This document shows, in pieces, positions 25,754 to 34,071 of a DNA stretch of 64,000 bases. Under the pieces are notes generated by a model. The model was not told the origin of the DNA. It did not search any database and saw nothing but the letters and a program-made list of their open reading frames with translations. Both the position numbers and the translations under genes were made by a program. The stretch spans positions 38,793 to 102,792 of the forward strand of contig NZ_JADQBY010000020.1 in the NCBI RefSeq assembly GCF_016278385.1, read 5' to 3'. Every line of letters begins with the position of its first letter. Within the stretch, counting starts at the first letter, position 1. This DNA comes from Methanolobus sp. GTDB lineage: Archaea; Halobacteriota; Methanosarcinia; Methanosarcinales; Methanosarcinaceae.

Positions 25754-27037
25754 CTACTTTATCAAAAGATCTTGCATAGAGTTCTTAACTCCAAGTGCAA
25801 TTCCTTCCACTTCTATACCACCCTTACCTTTTGCTCCATCTCCTACTACATATAGGTTTGGTATTGGTGTTTTATTTTTAAGGTCTGCACCGGAGGGTGA
25901 TCTGTTGACAGGCCAATCGTTTGAATATGACTGTATCAGAAGTACTTCATATTCTTTTCCTGCAAAAATATCCATAAGGTCCTCAAGTCCGAGTTGTATC
26001 TCTTTTTCAAGATTGTCCATGTCGTTCCAGTGAACACATTGATGAGCCATTGTAAGGTGTTTTCCTTCCGGAGCCAGGCTTGGGTCAACATTTGTAACCT
26101 CATTGATTCCGTTCACTCTTTTTGCATAAGGTGTGAGCAGCACTCCTCCATGCCCAATAAGCGTTTTATCTGAAGACAGGCATATTTTTATTCCTGCAGA
26201 AGGTTTAAGTTCGGCTGCGTTATGTGCGTATTTATCCATTCCTAGAATGCCTGTTTCCTCACCGATCATTTTAGATGTGGCAGGATGTCCAATGTCGCTG
26301 AGGACAATATCTGTGTTGTATTCTTTCCCTTCAGCAATAACACCTGTAACTTTCCCATCTTCTGTAATAAGGCTGCTGACCTCGGATGAAGTATGAATTA
26401 TTCCCCCGTTGGATCTTATCACATTTACCAGAGCATTTGTGATGCCTTTGCAGCCGCCCATGGGGACGCCGGGTCCTCCATAGTGGTAGAGGTTTTCTAT
26501 AATTGCAAAACCTTCTTCTACAGGTACATCTGCAGCCTTCAGGCTGAGTGCCCATCCGAAGAATGCATCAGAGAGGCGATATGTCCAGTCCTGATCCAGA
26601 TGTTTTCTGCACCACTGTTCAAAGGACTGTCCAGTTGGCGGATTTTTACGAGTGCTTACTATGTAGTAAATAAGCTTGATACGATTAAGTAGTGAGAACT
26701 GAGTCCTGAAATCCTCAAAGAGAATATCCTTGTGACCATATTTGTAATCGGTATCTCCTCTTTTTCTGGGAATTCTTATAACTACATTGGGTTTTCTACG
26801 AACTATTTCCACATTTACTCCGATTTCTTCGAGAAGCTGTGCAAGGGGTCCGGTGGGTCCATGTGGAAGCATATGTAATGCGCCGGTGCTCAGCTGAAAG
26901 CCTTTGTATGGGATATTTGTAAATCTTCCACCTACTATAGGCAGGCGTTCAAATACATCTACTTCATATCCTGATTGTGAAAGTTTAGCTGCGCTCAACA
27001 ACCCTCCCAGTCCTGATCCGATAATTATTGCTTTCAT
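25754..27037 (-). CDS. Phytoene-desaturase-like FAD oxidoreductase
   Basis: A 427-residue flavoprotein. It opens with IIGSGLGGLLSAAKLSQSGY and VDVFERLPIVGGR, the dinucleotide-binding and FAD motifs of the CrtI/carotenoid-isomerase/amine-oxidase group, and ends with the second FAD motif NLYVVGDGAKGKGGIEVEG. A partner ferredoxin gene ends one base upstream of its ATG, so redox chemistry on an isoprenoid is plausible. The substrate is unknown; methanophenazine or another prenyl lipid would suit a methanogen with Fpo, but that is speculation. Confidence 0.8.
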   Translation of the reverse strand: MKAIIIGSGLGGLLSAAKLSQSGYEVDVFERLPIVGGRFTNIPYKGFQLSTGALHMLPHGPTGPLAQLLEEIGVNVEIVRRKPNVVIRIPRKRGDTDYKYGHKDILFEDFRTQFSLLNRIKLIYYIVSTRKNPPTGQSFEQWCRKHLDQDWTYRLSDAFFGWALSLKAADVPVEEGFAIIENLYHYGGPGVPMGGCKGITNALVNVIRSNGGIIHTSSEVSSLITEDGKVTGVIAEGKEYNTDIVLSDIGHPATSKMIGEETGILGMDKYAHNAAELKPSAGIKICLSSDKTLIGHGGVLLTPYAKRVNGINEVTNVDPSLAPEGKHLTMAHQCVHWNDMDNLEKEIQLGLEDLMDIFAGKEYEVLLIQSYSNDWPVNRSPSGADLKNKTPIPNLYVVGDGAKGKGGIEVEGIALGVKNSMQDLLIK

Positions 27038-27038
27038 C

Positions 27039-27194
27039 CTATGCCTCTATTGCTTTAACCGGGCAGTATGCGCTACATGTTTTGCAGTCTATGCAGGCAG
27101 CTGTCATATTTGCCTTCCCTCTTACTTCGATAGCATCAAGTTTACAAAAAGCAGTACATTGGCCGCATCCTACACAGTTATCGTTTACTTTCAT
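27039..27194 (-). CDS. 2[4Fe-4S] ferredoxin paired with the FAD oxidoreductase
   Basis: A 51-residue ferredoxin with CVGCGQCTAFCKLDAI and CIDCKTCSAYCPVKAI. The first cluster motif ends in CK instead of the usual CP. GGTGA stands 9 bases before the ATG at 27192-27194; another in-frame ATG 21 bases upstream has no ribosome site. It stops with TAG, one base before the ATG of the FAD oxidoreductase. The layout mirrors the ferredoxin/geranylgeranyl reductase pair at 20.3-21.7 kb. Confidence 0.85.
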   Translation of the reverse strand: MKVNDNCVGCGQCTAFCKLDAIEVRGKANMTAACIDCKTCSAYCPVKAIEA

Positions 27195-27299
27195 AGTATA
27201 TTCACCGGATTTCATTGTATAAGGTTTTCAATAATAAAAAGCCTTATTGCTCCCAAATTTCATGATTTTTTGATTCAAATATGTTTTTCTATGTGTTAT

Positions 27300-27340
27300 T
27301 ATTTGAGATTATATTCTCATATTATTCATATCCTCAAATA
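27300..27340. promoter_or_regulatory. Inverted repeats in the divergent ferredoxin/lrp promoter
   Basis: TATTTGAG (27300-27307) and CTCAAATA (27333-27340) form an 8-bp inverted repeat; inside it TGAGA and TCTCA (27304-27319) form a second one across 6 bases. They lie between the divergent ferredoxin and Lrp-family genes, the expected place for an Lrp operator. Confidence 0.45.
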
Positions 27341-27381
27341 TACGGAAATATTTATTATTATGAACGCATAATTATATTAAC

Positions 27382-27831
27382 ATGGATAAAGTTGACCTTG
27401 CGATACTAGAACACCTTTGCGCAAATTCAAGGATGCACAGCACAGAAATTGCAACATATCTTGATCTGGCAACATCTACGGTGCATAAAAGAATAGAAAA
27501 GATGCGTGAAACAGGTATTATCCGTGAATTTACAGTTAAAGTAGATACTTCTGAAGTTGGTCTGAACGTTACAACATTTATTGGAGTTAATATCGAACAA
27601 AGTAAAAGGATCAATATAATAAATCGCCTGAAGAATATTGAAGATGTGCTCGAGATATACGAATTGCTTGAGCCTTATGATATGCTCTTGAAGGTAAGGA
27701 CCTTTGACATTCATTCCCTAAAGGAAAATGTTCTGCAGGTAATTGGAAATATGGACGGTATTAAAGACTCCCAGAGTATCCTTACTACTAAATGCCATAA
27801 AGAGAAAAGCTGTACAATTCTTAAAAAATAA
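27382..27831 (+). CDS. Lrp/AsnC-family transcriptional regulator
   Basis: A 149-residue protein with an N-terminal winged helix (VDLAILEHLCANSRMHSTEIATYL, then TSTVHKRIEKMRETGII) and a C-terminal ligand-sensing domain (TTFIGVNIEQSKR, VLEIYELLEPYDMLLKVRT). It ends in a Cys-containing tail (CHKEKSCTILKK), not usual for the family. It is transcribed away from the ferredoxin/FAD oxidoreductase/cof genes with a 187-base shared region, so it may control them and itself. Confidence 0.88.
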   Translation: MDKVDLAILEHLCANSRMHSTEIATYLDLATSTVHKRIEKMRETGIIREFTVKVDTSEVGLNVTTFIGVNIEQSKRINIINRLKNIEDVLEIYELLEPYDMLLKVRTFDIHSLKENVLQVIGNMDGIKDSQSILTTKCHKEKSCTILKK

Positions 27832-27925
27832 AATTCATAATGGATATATGTATATAATGATTATTCGTGAAAGATGTGCAGTACTTATTTATAGTTAAAG
27901 GCCTATCTTATTTTTAGGTGGACTT

Positions 27926-28345
27926 ATGAAGAAAGAAATAATTCAGGTCGTCTCCAGGGACAATGGGGAATTGACATCTAAGCAAGTCAAGGCTGCTCCA
28001 TACGAGTTTACCATGGCCACACGTGCAAAGTGGGAGATGGTGATATCTGCTGAGGATACGGAAATACGTGCAGGTGAATTCAAAAAAGTCAACGTAAAAG
28101 AGATATATCTGGACCCTGACATGGTTGCTCTTCCATGTACTTTCTCTCACCATGCTGTTGTTTCATTGATTAAGGTTGGCGCAAAGGGAGGTGCTAAACC
28201 TGTTGACAATGAACGTATTATAAATTCCGCCTTTCTGCTGGGTCAGGAAAGTGGAAGGATAAGGGAAGGCGATCTGCTTGCAGTGCTCAACATCTTCCCT
28301 ATTATGTTCACTCGTGAGGCAATGATTCCACGCTCCGTCAGGTAA
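27926..28345 (+). CDS. DUF22-like archaeal protein
   Basis: A 139-residue soluble protein, mostly beta by appearance, with EFTMATRAKWEMVISAEDT and IRAGEFKKVNVKEIYL, then FSHHAVVSLIKVG. It resembles the archaeal DUF22 family; no catalytic motif is evident and no function is known to me. AGGTGGA before the ATG is a strong ribosome site. A zinc-containing protein gene follows after 15 bases, so the two are probably cotranscribed. Confidence 0.6.
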   Translation: MKKEIIQVVSRDNGELTSKQVKAAPYEFTMATRAKWEMVISAEDTEIRAGEFKKVNVKEIYLDPDMVALPCTFSHHAVVSLIKVGAKGGAKPVDNERIINSAFLLGQESGRIREGDLLAVLNIFPIMFTREAMIPRSVR

Positions 28346-28360
28346 CCAGGGTGTGTTCAA

Positions 28361-28867
28361 ATGGAAACCTGCGATATTTGTGGAGAGCTTCAGGACTTCA
28401 AAATTTTTGAAGAATATAGTATTTGCACTACTTGTGCAGACATTATGGAGGATGTCATGGGGGAGTATTTCCTCAGAACTATATGGAAAAGTGAGCCAAA
28501 GGCGCATGGTGCCTACCTGAAGTATCTTAATAACACCACAAAGTATATTTCCGACTATAAAAAACTCTCACAGAAATCTGATAAACATACAAAGGACGTC
28601 AGTGCCCGCGTTTCAGGCGTGCTTGAAAATGGCAGTGATCATCCTTCTAAAAAGAGATATTTCGAGCATATGCAGAAAGTGCTTGAATGGCTGGGGGCAA
28701 CACCATATTTCTATCACTATTATTTTAAGGATTACTATGTGTGTCCTACGTGTCACGCTTCAATTTTTGAGAAATACACACGCAGGGATGTTGGTGACTG
28801 GATGGTTATATCGTGCTCAGAGTGTGATACTGTTATTAAAAAATATTTCTCGCCAAAAAGCGTCTAA
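28361..28867 (+). CDS. Zinc-binding protein, function unknown
   Basis: A 168-residue protein with zinc-type cysteine pairs at both ends: CDIC and CTTC near the N-terminus, and CPTC with CSEC near the C-terminus. The middle is helical and rich in Tyr/Phe/His (YFYHYYFKDYYVC). No named family is recognised. It is the second gene of the DUF22-like unit; T-rich sequence after the stop (28880-28915) likely terminates it before the fpo promoter. Confidence 0.6.
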   Translation: METCDICGELQDFKIFEEYSICTTCADIMEDVMGEYFLRTIWKSEPKAHGAYLKYLNNTTKYISDYKKLSQKSDKHTKDVSARVSGVLENGSDHPSKKRYFEHMQKVLEWLGATPYFYHYYFKDYYVCPTCHASIFEKYTRRDVGDWMVISCSECDTVIKKYFSPKSV

Positions 28868-29165
28868 AGGTGCTTTTCTATCAATTTTTTGTTTTGTTTA
28901 CTTTTCAATACGTTTCATTTATTTCCCTGCTTCTTTCTTATTACTTTTTTTGGTTTGCTCTGAGGGCTTTCAACATCATAATTAAGACAATTTAAATATA
29001 ATGAATTATTATCAATTACTAGCCAACACTATCTATTGAAAAATATATCAACAGATATTGTTTATCTATCTGCATATATTTGAGATGTATTTGTACTAGT
29101 ACCTTACACGAAGGTGTTTTATACAAATAGTCTATCTACCTTTATAACTTTCAGGAGAATAGTTT
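28868..29165 (+). promoter_or_regulatory. fpo operon upstream region
   Basis: About 300 AT-rich bases containing TATA-like elements, including GAAAAATATATC near 29037, and a long leader before fpoA, with a run of pyrimidine-rich repeats (TATCTATCTG, TCTATCTACC). AGGAG stands 8 bases before the fpoA ATG. The exact start of transcription cannot be fixed. Confidence 0.45.
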
Positions 29166-29558
29166 ATGTCAGGAATAATCGATATTAGTAACATAGCCAA
29201 TAGTTACATACCGGTTGCAATCATTCTTATAGTGGCACTATTGATGCCTCCTATGACTATGTTCCTTGTGAAATCATTAAGTCCGAGGAGTAAATCATCA
29301 GCGAAGTACACGACATATGAAGCTGGTTCCCTTCCAATTGGAAGTGCCAGAATACAATTCAATGTTGGATACTATCTTTATGCCATTGCTTTTGTTCTCT
29401 TTGATATTGAAGTCCTTTTCCTTTATCCATGGGCTACGATCTTCAAAGGACATGGTATTACTGAAATAGCAACCGTCGAAATGTTAGTTTTTATTTTTGT
29501 TGTATTGTTTGGCTACGTGTACCTAGTCAAGAAGGAGGCTCTTAAATGGATGAAATAG
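29166..29558 (+). CDS. fpoA: F420H2 dehydrogenase subunit FpoA
   Basis: A 130-residue membrane subunit homologous to NuoA/ND3 with three hydrophobic segments. The loop YTTYEAGSLPIGSARIQFNVGYY and the following FVLFDIEVLFLYPWA are the family signature. It is part of the membrane arm of the proton-pumping complex that passes electrons from F420H2 to methanophenazine. It overlaps fpoB by 13 bases. Confidence 0.95.
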   Translation: MSGIIDISNIANSYIPVAIILIVALLMPPMTMFLVKSLSPRSKSSAKYTTYEAGSLPIGSARIQFNVGYYLYAIAFVLFDIEVLFLYPWATIFKGHGITEIATVEMLVFIFVVLFGYVYLVKKEALKWMK

Positions 29559-30106
29559 AGCAGAAGAACGTCGAACACACAGAACTCAAGGACGTCGGAT
29601 ATGATGACGTTCCCGGTATGGTGCTTACCGACACAAATTTCATAAGCGACTTTATTAAGAAAACAAAGGTTCAGGATGTTCTTAACTGGGGTCGTAAGAA
29701 TTCATTGTGGTTCATGGTAAACGCAATGGGTTGCTGTGGTGTGGAACTTCTTTCTACCGGTATGGCTCACTATGATACAGACCGTTTTGGTATCATTCCA
29801 CGTAACTCTCCAAGACATGCTGATGTCATGATCGTCAGTGGGTATGTGACAAAGAAGTACCTGCCTGCACTAAAAAGGATCTGGGATCAGATGCCTGCAC
29901 CAAAGTGGGTTATATGCTTTGGAGACTGCGCAATTAGTGGCGGTCCTTTCTATGAATCATACAGTACTCATCAGAACATTGATGAAATATTCCCTGTAGA
30001 TGTTTTCGTACCGGGATGTCCTCCAAGATGTGAAGCTCTTATTCAGGGATTCGTTGAACTTCAGAAGAAGATTGACGCAAAGAAAGACAAAGGTACAGAT
30101 TATTGA
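29546..30106 (+). CDS. fpoB: F420H2 dehydrogenase subunit FpoB
   Basis: The NuoB-like subunit of 186 residues that holds the terminal [4Fe-4S] cluster next to the quinone/phenazine site. Adjacent cysteines in NAMGCCGVELLSTG, the Cys in CFGDCAISGG and the Cys in VPGCPPRCEAL are present. GGAGG precedes the ATG inside the end of fpoA. It lies in the peripheral arm facing the cytoplasm. Confidence 0.95.
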   Translation: MDEIEQKNVEHTELKDVGYDDVPGMVLTDTNFISDFIKKTKVQDVLNWGRKNSLWFMVNAMGCCGVELLSTGMAHYDTDRFGIIPRNSPRHADVMIVSGYVTKKYLPALKRIWDQMPAPKWVICFGDCAISGGPFYESYSTHQNIDEIFPVDVFVPGCPPRCEALIQGFVELQKKIDAKKDKGTDY

Positions 30107-30115
30107 GGTGAATCA

Positions 30116-30592
30116 ATGGACGCTAATTCTATAATGGCTTCGCTCACCGGCAAGTTCCCTGAAGATATCTATGACTCAAACATCGAGTCTGGCATAAGGA
30201 TCGTTGCCAAGGTGAAGCCTCAAAATGTAGTGGAAGTATGCCGCTACCTCAAGGATGAACTGTCTTTCGGACATCTCTGCTGCGAATTTGGAGCAGACTA
30301 TCCGGACAGGAATGAGATCGAAGTAATATACATAATAGGCTCCTACGACCATCCGGTCATTCTTACCATGAAGGCTCTCCTCCCAAGGGAAAACCCTGTG
30401 GTAGAATCCGTAGTGCCTGTTTACTGGAATGCTAATTGGTACGAAAGAGAAACGTACGAACTGTTTGGTGTGAAGTATCTTAACCACCCCAACCTTAAAC
30501 CTCTTGTACTTCCACAGGAGATGCTTGGTGAGTGGCCGCTGCGTAAAGATTACGAAGGCTTCCCCAATAAGACTGCTAAAAATTTAGTGTGA
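30116..30592 (+). CDS. fpoC: F420H2 dehydrogenase subunit FpoC
   Basis: A 158-residue NuoC (30-kDa)-like subunit. The C-terminal family signature ANWYERETYELFGVKYLNHPNL and PLRKDYEGFP is clear. It is a structural part of the connecting module with FpoB and FpoD. Nine bases separate it from fpoB. Confidence 0.95.
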   Translation: MDANSIMASLTGKFPEDIYDSNIESGIRIVAKVKPQNVVEVCRYLKDELSFGHLCCEFGADYPDRNEIEVIYIIGSYDHPVILTMKALLPRENPVVESVVPVYWNANWYERETYELFGVKYLNHPNLKPLVLPQEMLGEWPLRKDYEGFPNKTAKNLV

Positions 30593-30602
30593 GGGTTAAA
30601 TT

Positions 30603-31727
30603 ATGGAAGAAACAGTTGGACCTTCTGAAATGATAGTACACCTTGGCCCACAACATCCTATGATGCCAGGTCCTTTTAGGCTTAATGCAAAATTAAGGGG
30701 TGAGACCATTGTGGACTCTGAGGTTGAAATGGGTTATATCCACAAGGGTATTGAAAAGATCCTTGAAAATAAGACCTATCTTCAGGGTATTACCATTGTA
30801 GACAGGATATGTTACCTTGCTGCACTCACCAATGAAGAGGCATATGTTGGTTGTGTCGAAAAACTTGCAGGTATAGAGGTACCTGAAAGAGCTCAGTATA
30901 TCCGTGTGATAATGGAAGAGTTTTCCAGATTACAGAGTCACATACTTGGTATGGGTGAATATGCAGGTTTTGTTGGATTTGTGAGTATGTTTATGTATAC
31001 CATCAGGGACAGGGAAGATATTATGTCTCTTATGGATTCTGTTACCGGCGCACGTATCACGCATAGTTTCCTGCGTTTTGGCGGTGTGAAGGACGATCTG
31101 CCTGATGGGTTCAAAGATGACGTTAAATATGTCTTTGGGAATCTGAGAAAAGCAATTGATCAGTATGAGGAATTGTTCAGTTCTGATTCTATTTACAAAG
31201 CAAGAACAGTAGGTATAGGAGTACTTACAGCAGACGTCGCAAAGGATCTGGGAGTTTCCGGACCACCACTCAGGGCAACTGGTGTTGCTTTCGATATCCG
31301 TAGAGATGAACCTTACCTTGTTTATGACAAACTGGATTTCAAGGTATGTACTCAGAAAGCAGGCGATGTCTACGCCAGAATACAGGTACGTCTTGATGAA
31401 ATGCGCGAAAGCATGTACATTATTGAGCAGTGTCTTGACCAGATTCCATCCGGCCCTCTCTTCCCAGAAGGTACGGCCTATGGTAAGAGGTCGCCTGTGA
31501 TGAGAGTTCCTGCCGGAGAGGTTTTTCACCGTGTTGAAGACCCAAGAGGAGAAATGGGATTCTATATGGTTTCCGATGGTTCAGACAAGCCATACCGTGT
31601 GAAGATAAGAGGGCCTGTGTATCCTACTCTGCAGACACTACCACCACTTCTGAAAGGTGTGACTGTTGCTGATATTGTAGCAATTGCCGGAAGTATGGAC
31701 ACATGTACCAGTGAGGTTGACAGGTGA
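30603..31727 (+). CDS. fpoD: F420H2 dehydrogenase subunit FpoD
   Basis: A 374-residue NuoD (49-kDa)-like subunit, related to the large subunit of NiFe hydrogenases. LGPQHPMMPGPFRLN opens it, and EMGYIHKGIEKILENKTY and RTVGIGVLTADVAKDLGVSGP follow. The nickel-binding cysteines of hydrogenases are absent, as expected. It forms the methanophenazine-reducing cavity with FpoB. Its stop overlaps the fpoH ribosome region. Confidence 0.96.
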   Translation: MEETVGPSEMIVHLGPQHPMMPGPFRLNAKLRGETIVDSEVEMGYIHKGIEKILENKTYLQGITIVDRICYLAALTNEEAYVGCVEKLAGIEVPERAQYIRVIMEEFSRLQSHILGMGEYAGFVGFVSMFMYTIRDREDIMSLMDSVTGARITHSFLRFGGVKDDLPDGFKDDVKYVFGNLRKAIDQYEELFSSDSIYKARTVGIGVLTADVAKDLGVSGPPLRATGVAFDIRRDEPYLVYDKLDFKVCTQKAGDVYARIQVRLDEMRESMYIIEQCLDQIPSGPLFPEGTAYGKRSPVMRVPAGEVFHRVEDPRGEMGFYMVSDGSDKPYRVKIRGPVYPTLQTLPPLLKGVTVADIVAIAGSMDTCTSEVDR

Positions 31728-31729
31728 TT

Positions 31730-32761
31730 ATGATGATTCAGATAGAAGATATAATCTACAACCCGCTTTTAAGAGGTATTTTTGGCCTGTGCTTAATGGG
31801 TGGCGTCTTCCTCGGTGCAATGGCTGTTGTATGGTTTGAGCGTAAACTTTCTGCAGATATCCAGCAGAGATACGGTCCGATGAGGACAGGTTTCCATGGA
31901 TTGCTTCAGCTTGTTGCAGATGCCATCAAGCTATTCACCAAAGAAGATATTATACCAAAGAATGCTGACAGATTACTGTTCGTTTCAGCACCTATCCTTC
32001 TGATGGGGTCTGTTTTCCTTATGCTTGTAGCAATTCCTTTCGGTGCGATTATCATCAACGGCGAAACTTACCCAATAGTAGCAACTGATATGGATATCAG
32101 TATTCTTTATATTGAAGCTGTTTCCGCTATTTCTGTTATCGGTATTTTCATGATCGCATACAGTTCAAACAACAAGTATTCTCTTCTTGGTGCTTTCAGG
32201 AACTTTGCACGTATGATAGGATATGAGGTTCCTCTTGGTATCTGTATTGTAAGTGTAGCCATCATGGCCGGTTCACTGAATATTATAGAAATAGCCCAGG
32301 CACAGAGTCCACTCTGGTTTATAATCAAGCAACCAATCGGATTCTTTGTATTTTTCATTGCTCTTATGGCAGACATGGGTCGTCTTCCTTTTGACCAGAA
32401 CGAATCTGAGGAAGAACTCATTGCCGGATGGATCACTGAATATACAGGTATGAGATTCGGTCTTGGTTTCTTCGCAGAATATATCCACCTTATCCTTGGT
32501 TCAATGCTTATTGTTCTGTTGTTCCTCGGAGGATGGAACCTGCCTGCAGCACTGACTTCCAACGTTATTCTTGGTATTATCCTTCCAACTGCTTTCTACT
32601 TAGGAAAGGTAGCATTGGTAATTCTTACAATTATCATGATAAGATGGGCAGTTCCAAGATACAGGATCGATCAGGTAGTGGACCTGAGCTGGAAAAGACT
32701 TTTGCCATTAGCCCTACTTAATCTTGGATGGGTAATTGCACTTGGCTTGCTGGGGGTGTGA
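31730..32761 (+). CDS. fpoH: F420H2 dehydrogenase subunit FpoH
   Basis: The NuoH/ND1-like membrane subunit (about 343 residues, eight hydrophobic segments) that links the peripheral and membrane arms. Signatures are WFERKLSADIQQRYGPMRTG, RNFARMIGYEVPLG and FDQNESEEELIAGW. Two successive ATGs (31730 and 31733) are possible starts; a GTG at 31724 overlaps the fpoD stop and is less likely because AGGTGA stands just before the ATGs. Confidence 0.95.
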   Translation: MMIQIEDIIYNPLLRGIFGLCLMGGVFLGAMAVVWFERKLSADIQQRYGPMRTGFHGLLQLVADAIKLFTKEDIIPKNADRLLFVSAPILLMGSVFLMLVAIPFGAIIINGETYPIVATDMDISILYIEAVSAISVIGIFMIAYSSNNKYSLLGAFRNFARMIGYEVPLGICIVSVAIMAGSLNIIEIAQAQSPLWFIIKQPIGFFVFFIALMADMGRLPFDQNESEEELIAGWITEYTGMRFGLGFFAEYIHLILGSMLIVLLFLGGWNLPAALTSNVILGIILPTAFYLGKVALVILTIIMIRWAVPRYRIDQVVDLSWKRLLPLALLNLGWVIALGLLGV

Positions 32762-32765
32762 ATGA

Positions 32766-33209
32766 ATGGTTATTAAAAATATCATAACAGCAGTTAAAAA
32801 TATTTATTTCGGCCCCACAGTAACAAGAATGTGCCCGGAAGTAGCTACTAAACTTTCAGACAGGTTCAGAGGCTTACAAAAACTGGATAAAGATAAATGT
32901 ATAGGTTGTGGAATATGTGCCAATACATGTCCCAACAATGCTATCAAGATCATAAGGGCACGAATCAATCCAGAGAGTGATAAGCAGAGATGGTTCCCTG
33001 CAATAGATGTTGGTCACTGTCTGTTCTGTGGTCTTTGTATTGACCAGTGTCCAAAGGAAGCATTGTCGAGCACAAAGGTGTATCTGACAGGTGTTATTCG
33101 CTGGAACCATGAGGATCTTCTCTTTACGCCAGATATGCTGGCAAGGGAAGTTGACATTAATGCTGAAGCTGAAGCTGAGGAAGGGGTGAGCAGATGGACA
33201 CCACAATAG
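32766..33209 (+). CDS. fpoI: F420H2 dehydrogenase subunit FpoI
   Basis: A NuoI-like iron-sulfur subunit of 147 residues. Two cluster motifs are complete: CIGCGICANTCPNNAI and CLFCGLCIDQCPKEAL. These two [4Fe-4S] clusters carry electrons from the FpoF input module (not encoded in this window) toward FpoB. The acidic C-terminus overlaps the start of the next gene. Confidence 0.95.
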   Translation: MVIKNIITAVKNIYFGPTVTRMCPEVATKLSDRFRGLQKLDKDKCIGCGICANTCPNNAIKIIRARINPESDKQRWFPAIDVGHCLFCGLCIDQCPKEALSSTKVYLTGVIRWNHEDLLFTPDMLAREVDINAEAEAEEGVSRWTPQ

Positions 33210-33472
33210 GCTCAATAATTGAAATGATCATTTTTGCGATTCTGGCTCTTGCATCGATAGTGTTCGCACTGTTTGTGGTAACGGCTAAGGATGTAGTAAG
33301 GGCAGCCATTGCGCTTGTCGTTACAATGTTTATTGTTGCAGCTCTTTACATACTGCTCAATGCACAGTTCCTTGGTGTTATTCAGGTACTCGTATACATC
33401 GGTGCAATAGGAGTCTTGATCCTGTTCGCTGTAATGTTAACAAAGAAGGAGTTTGGTACAGATGCTGAATAA
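33194..33472 (+). CDS. fpoJ: F420H2 dehydrogenase subunit FpoJ, N-terminal part
   Basis: A 92-residue membrane protein matching the N-terminal half of NuoJ/ND6, with three hydrophobic segments and the conserved LLNAQFLGVIQVLVYIGAIG. In Methanosarcina the J subunit is likewise encoded as two genes. It overlaps fpoI by 16 bases. Confidence 0.92.
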   Translation: MDTTIGSIIEMIIFAILALASIVFALFVVTAKDVVRAAIALVVTMFIVAALYILLNAQFLGVIQVLVYIGAIGVLILFAVMLTKKEFGTDAE

Positions 33473-33770
33473 AAATATCTCATTCACAGCAATGGATGTT
33501 ATCACATCTGTGTATAACTACTTCAGACCACGTATTCTGGGAATGGTTGTAGCACTTCTGTTCCTGTCAGTAATGGTTGTAGCAATTGCTTTTACAGGCT
33601 GGCCATCACTTGATCAGATTCCTCAGAATCTGGAAGACCAGAGTAATATTGAGGGTATAGGAATGCTTATCTTTACAGATTTCGTGGTTCCGTTCGAAAT
33701 ATTATCAATCGTATTGTTGTCCGCACTGATGGGCGCCATTTACATGGCAAAAGGAGATGATAATCAATGA
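33462..33770 (+). CDS. fpoJ: F420H2 dehydrogenase subunit FpoJ, C-terminal part
   Basis: A 102-residue membrane protein corresponding to the C-terminal half of NuoJ, ending in [23 protein letters not shown] place the start at the ATG (33462) because AAGGAG is 10 bases upstream; a TTG at 33453 is too close to that site. The gene overlaps the end of the N-terminal J gene and the start of fpoK. Confidence 0.9.
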   Translation: MLNKNISFTAMDVITSVYNYFRPRILGMVVALLFLSVMVVAIAFTGWPSLDQIPQNLEDQSNIEGIGMLIFTDFVVPFEILSIVLLSALMGAIYMAKGDDNQ

Positions 33771-34069
33771 TACCTATCGCCTTTTACCTTGCTCTTGCAG
33801 CAATTATCTTTACCATAGGTCTCTATGGATTGATGACACAGCGCAGTGGTATTCGCGTTCTTATGTGTGTAGAACTGATGCTAAATGCAGCCAACCTCAA
33901 CCTTGTAGTATTCTCTAGCTACAACGGTGACCTTACAGGACAGGTATTTGCACTGTTCTCAATCGCACTGGCAGCTTGTGAGGCAGCAATCGGCTTTGCT
34001 ATATTGATGTCCATTTACAGAATGAAGGACACAATCAGTCTCGAAACTATTAATATACTGAGGTGGTAA
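33767..34069 (+). CDS. fpoK: F420H2 dehydrogenase subunit FpoK
   Basis: A 100-residue NuoK/ND4L-like subunit with three membrane segments. [17 protein letters not shown] and the buried Glu in [14 protein letters not shown] are the family's conserved proton-path features. Its ATG overlaps the preceding stop (ATGA). Confidence 0.95.
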   Translation: MIPIAFYLALAAIIFTIGLYGLMTQRSGIRVLMCVELMLNAANLNLVVFSSYNGDLTGQVFALFSIALAACEAAIGFAILMSIYRMKDTISLETINILRW

Positions 34070-34071
34070 AA

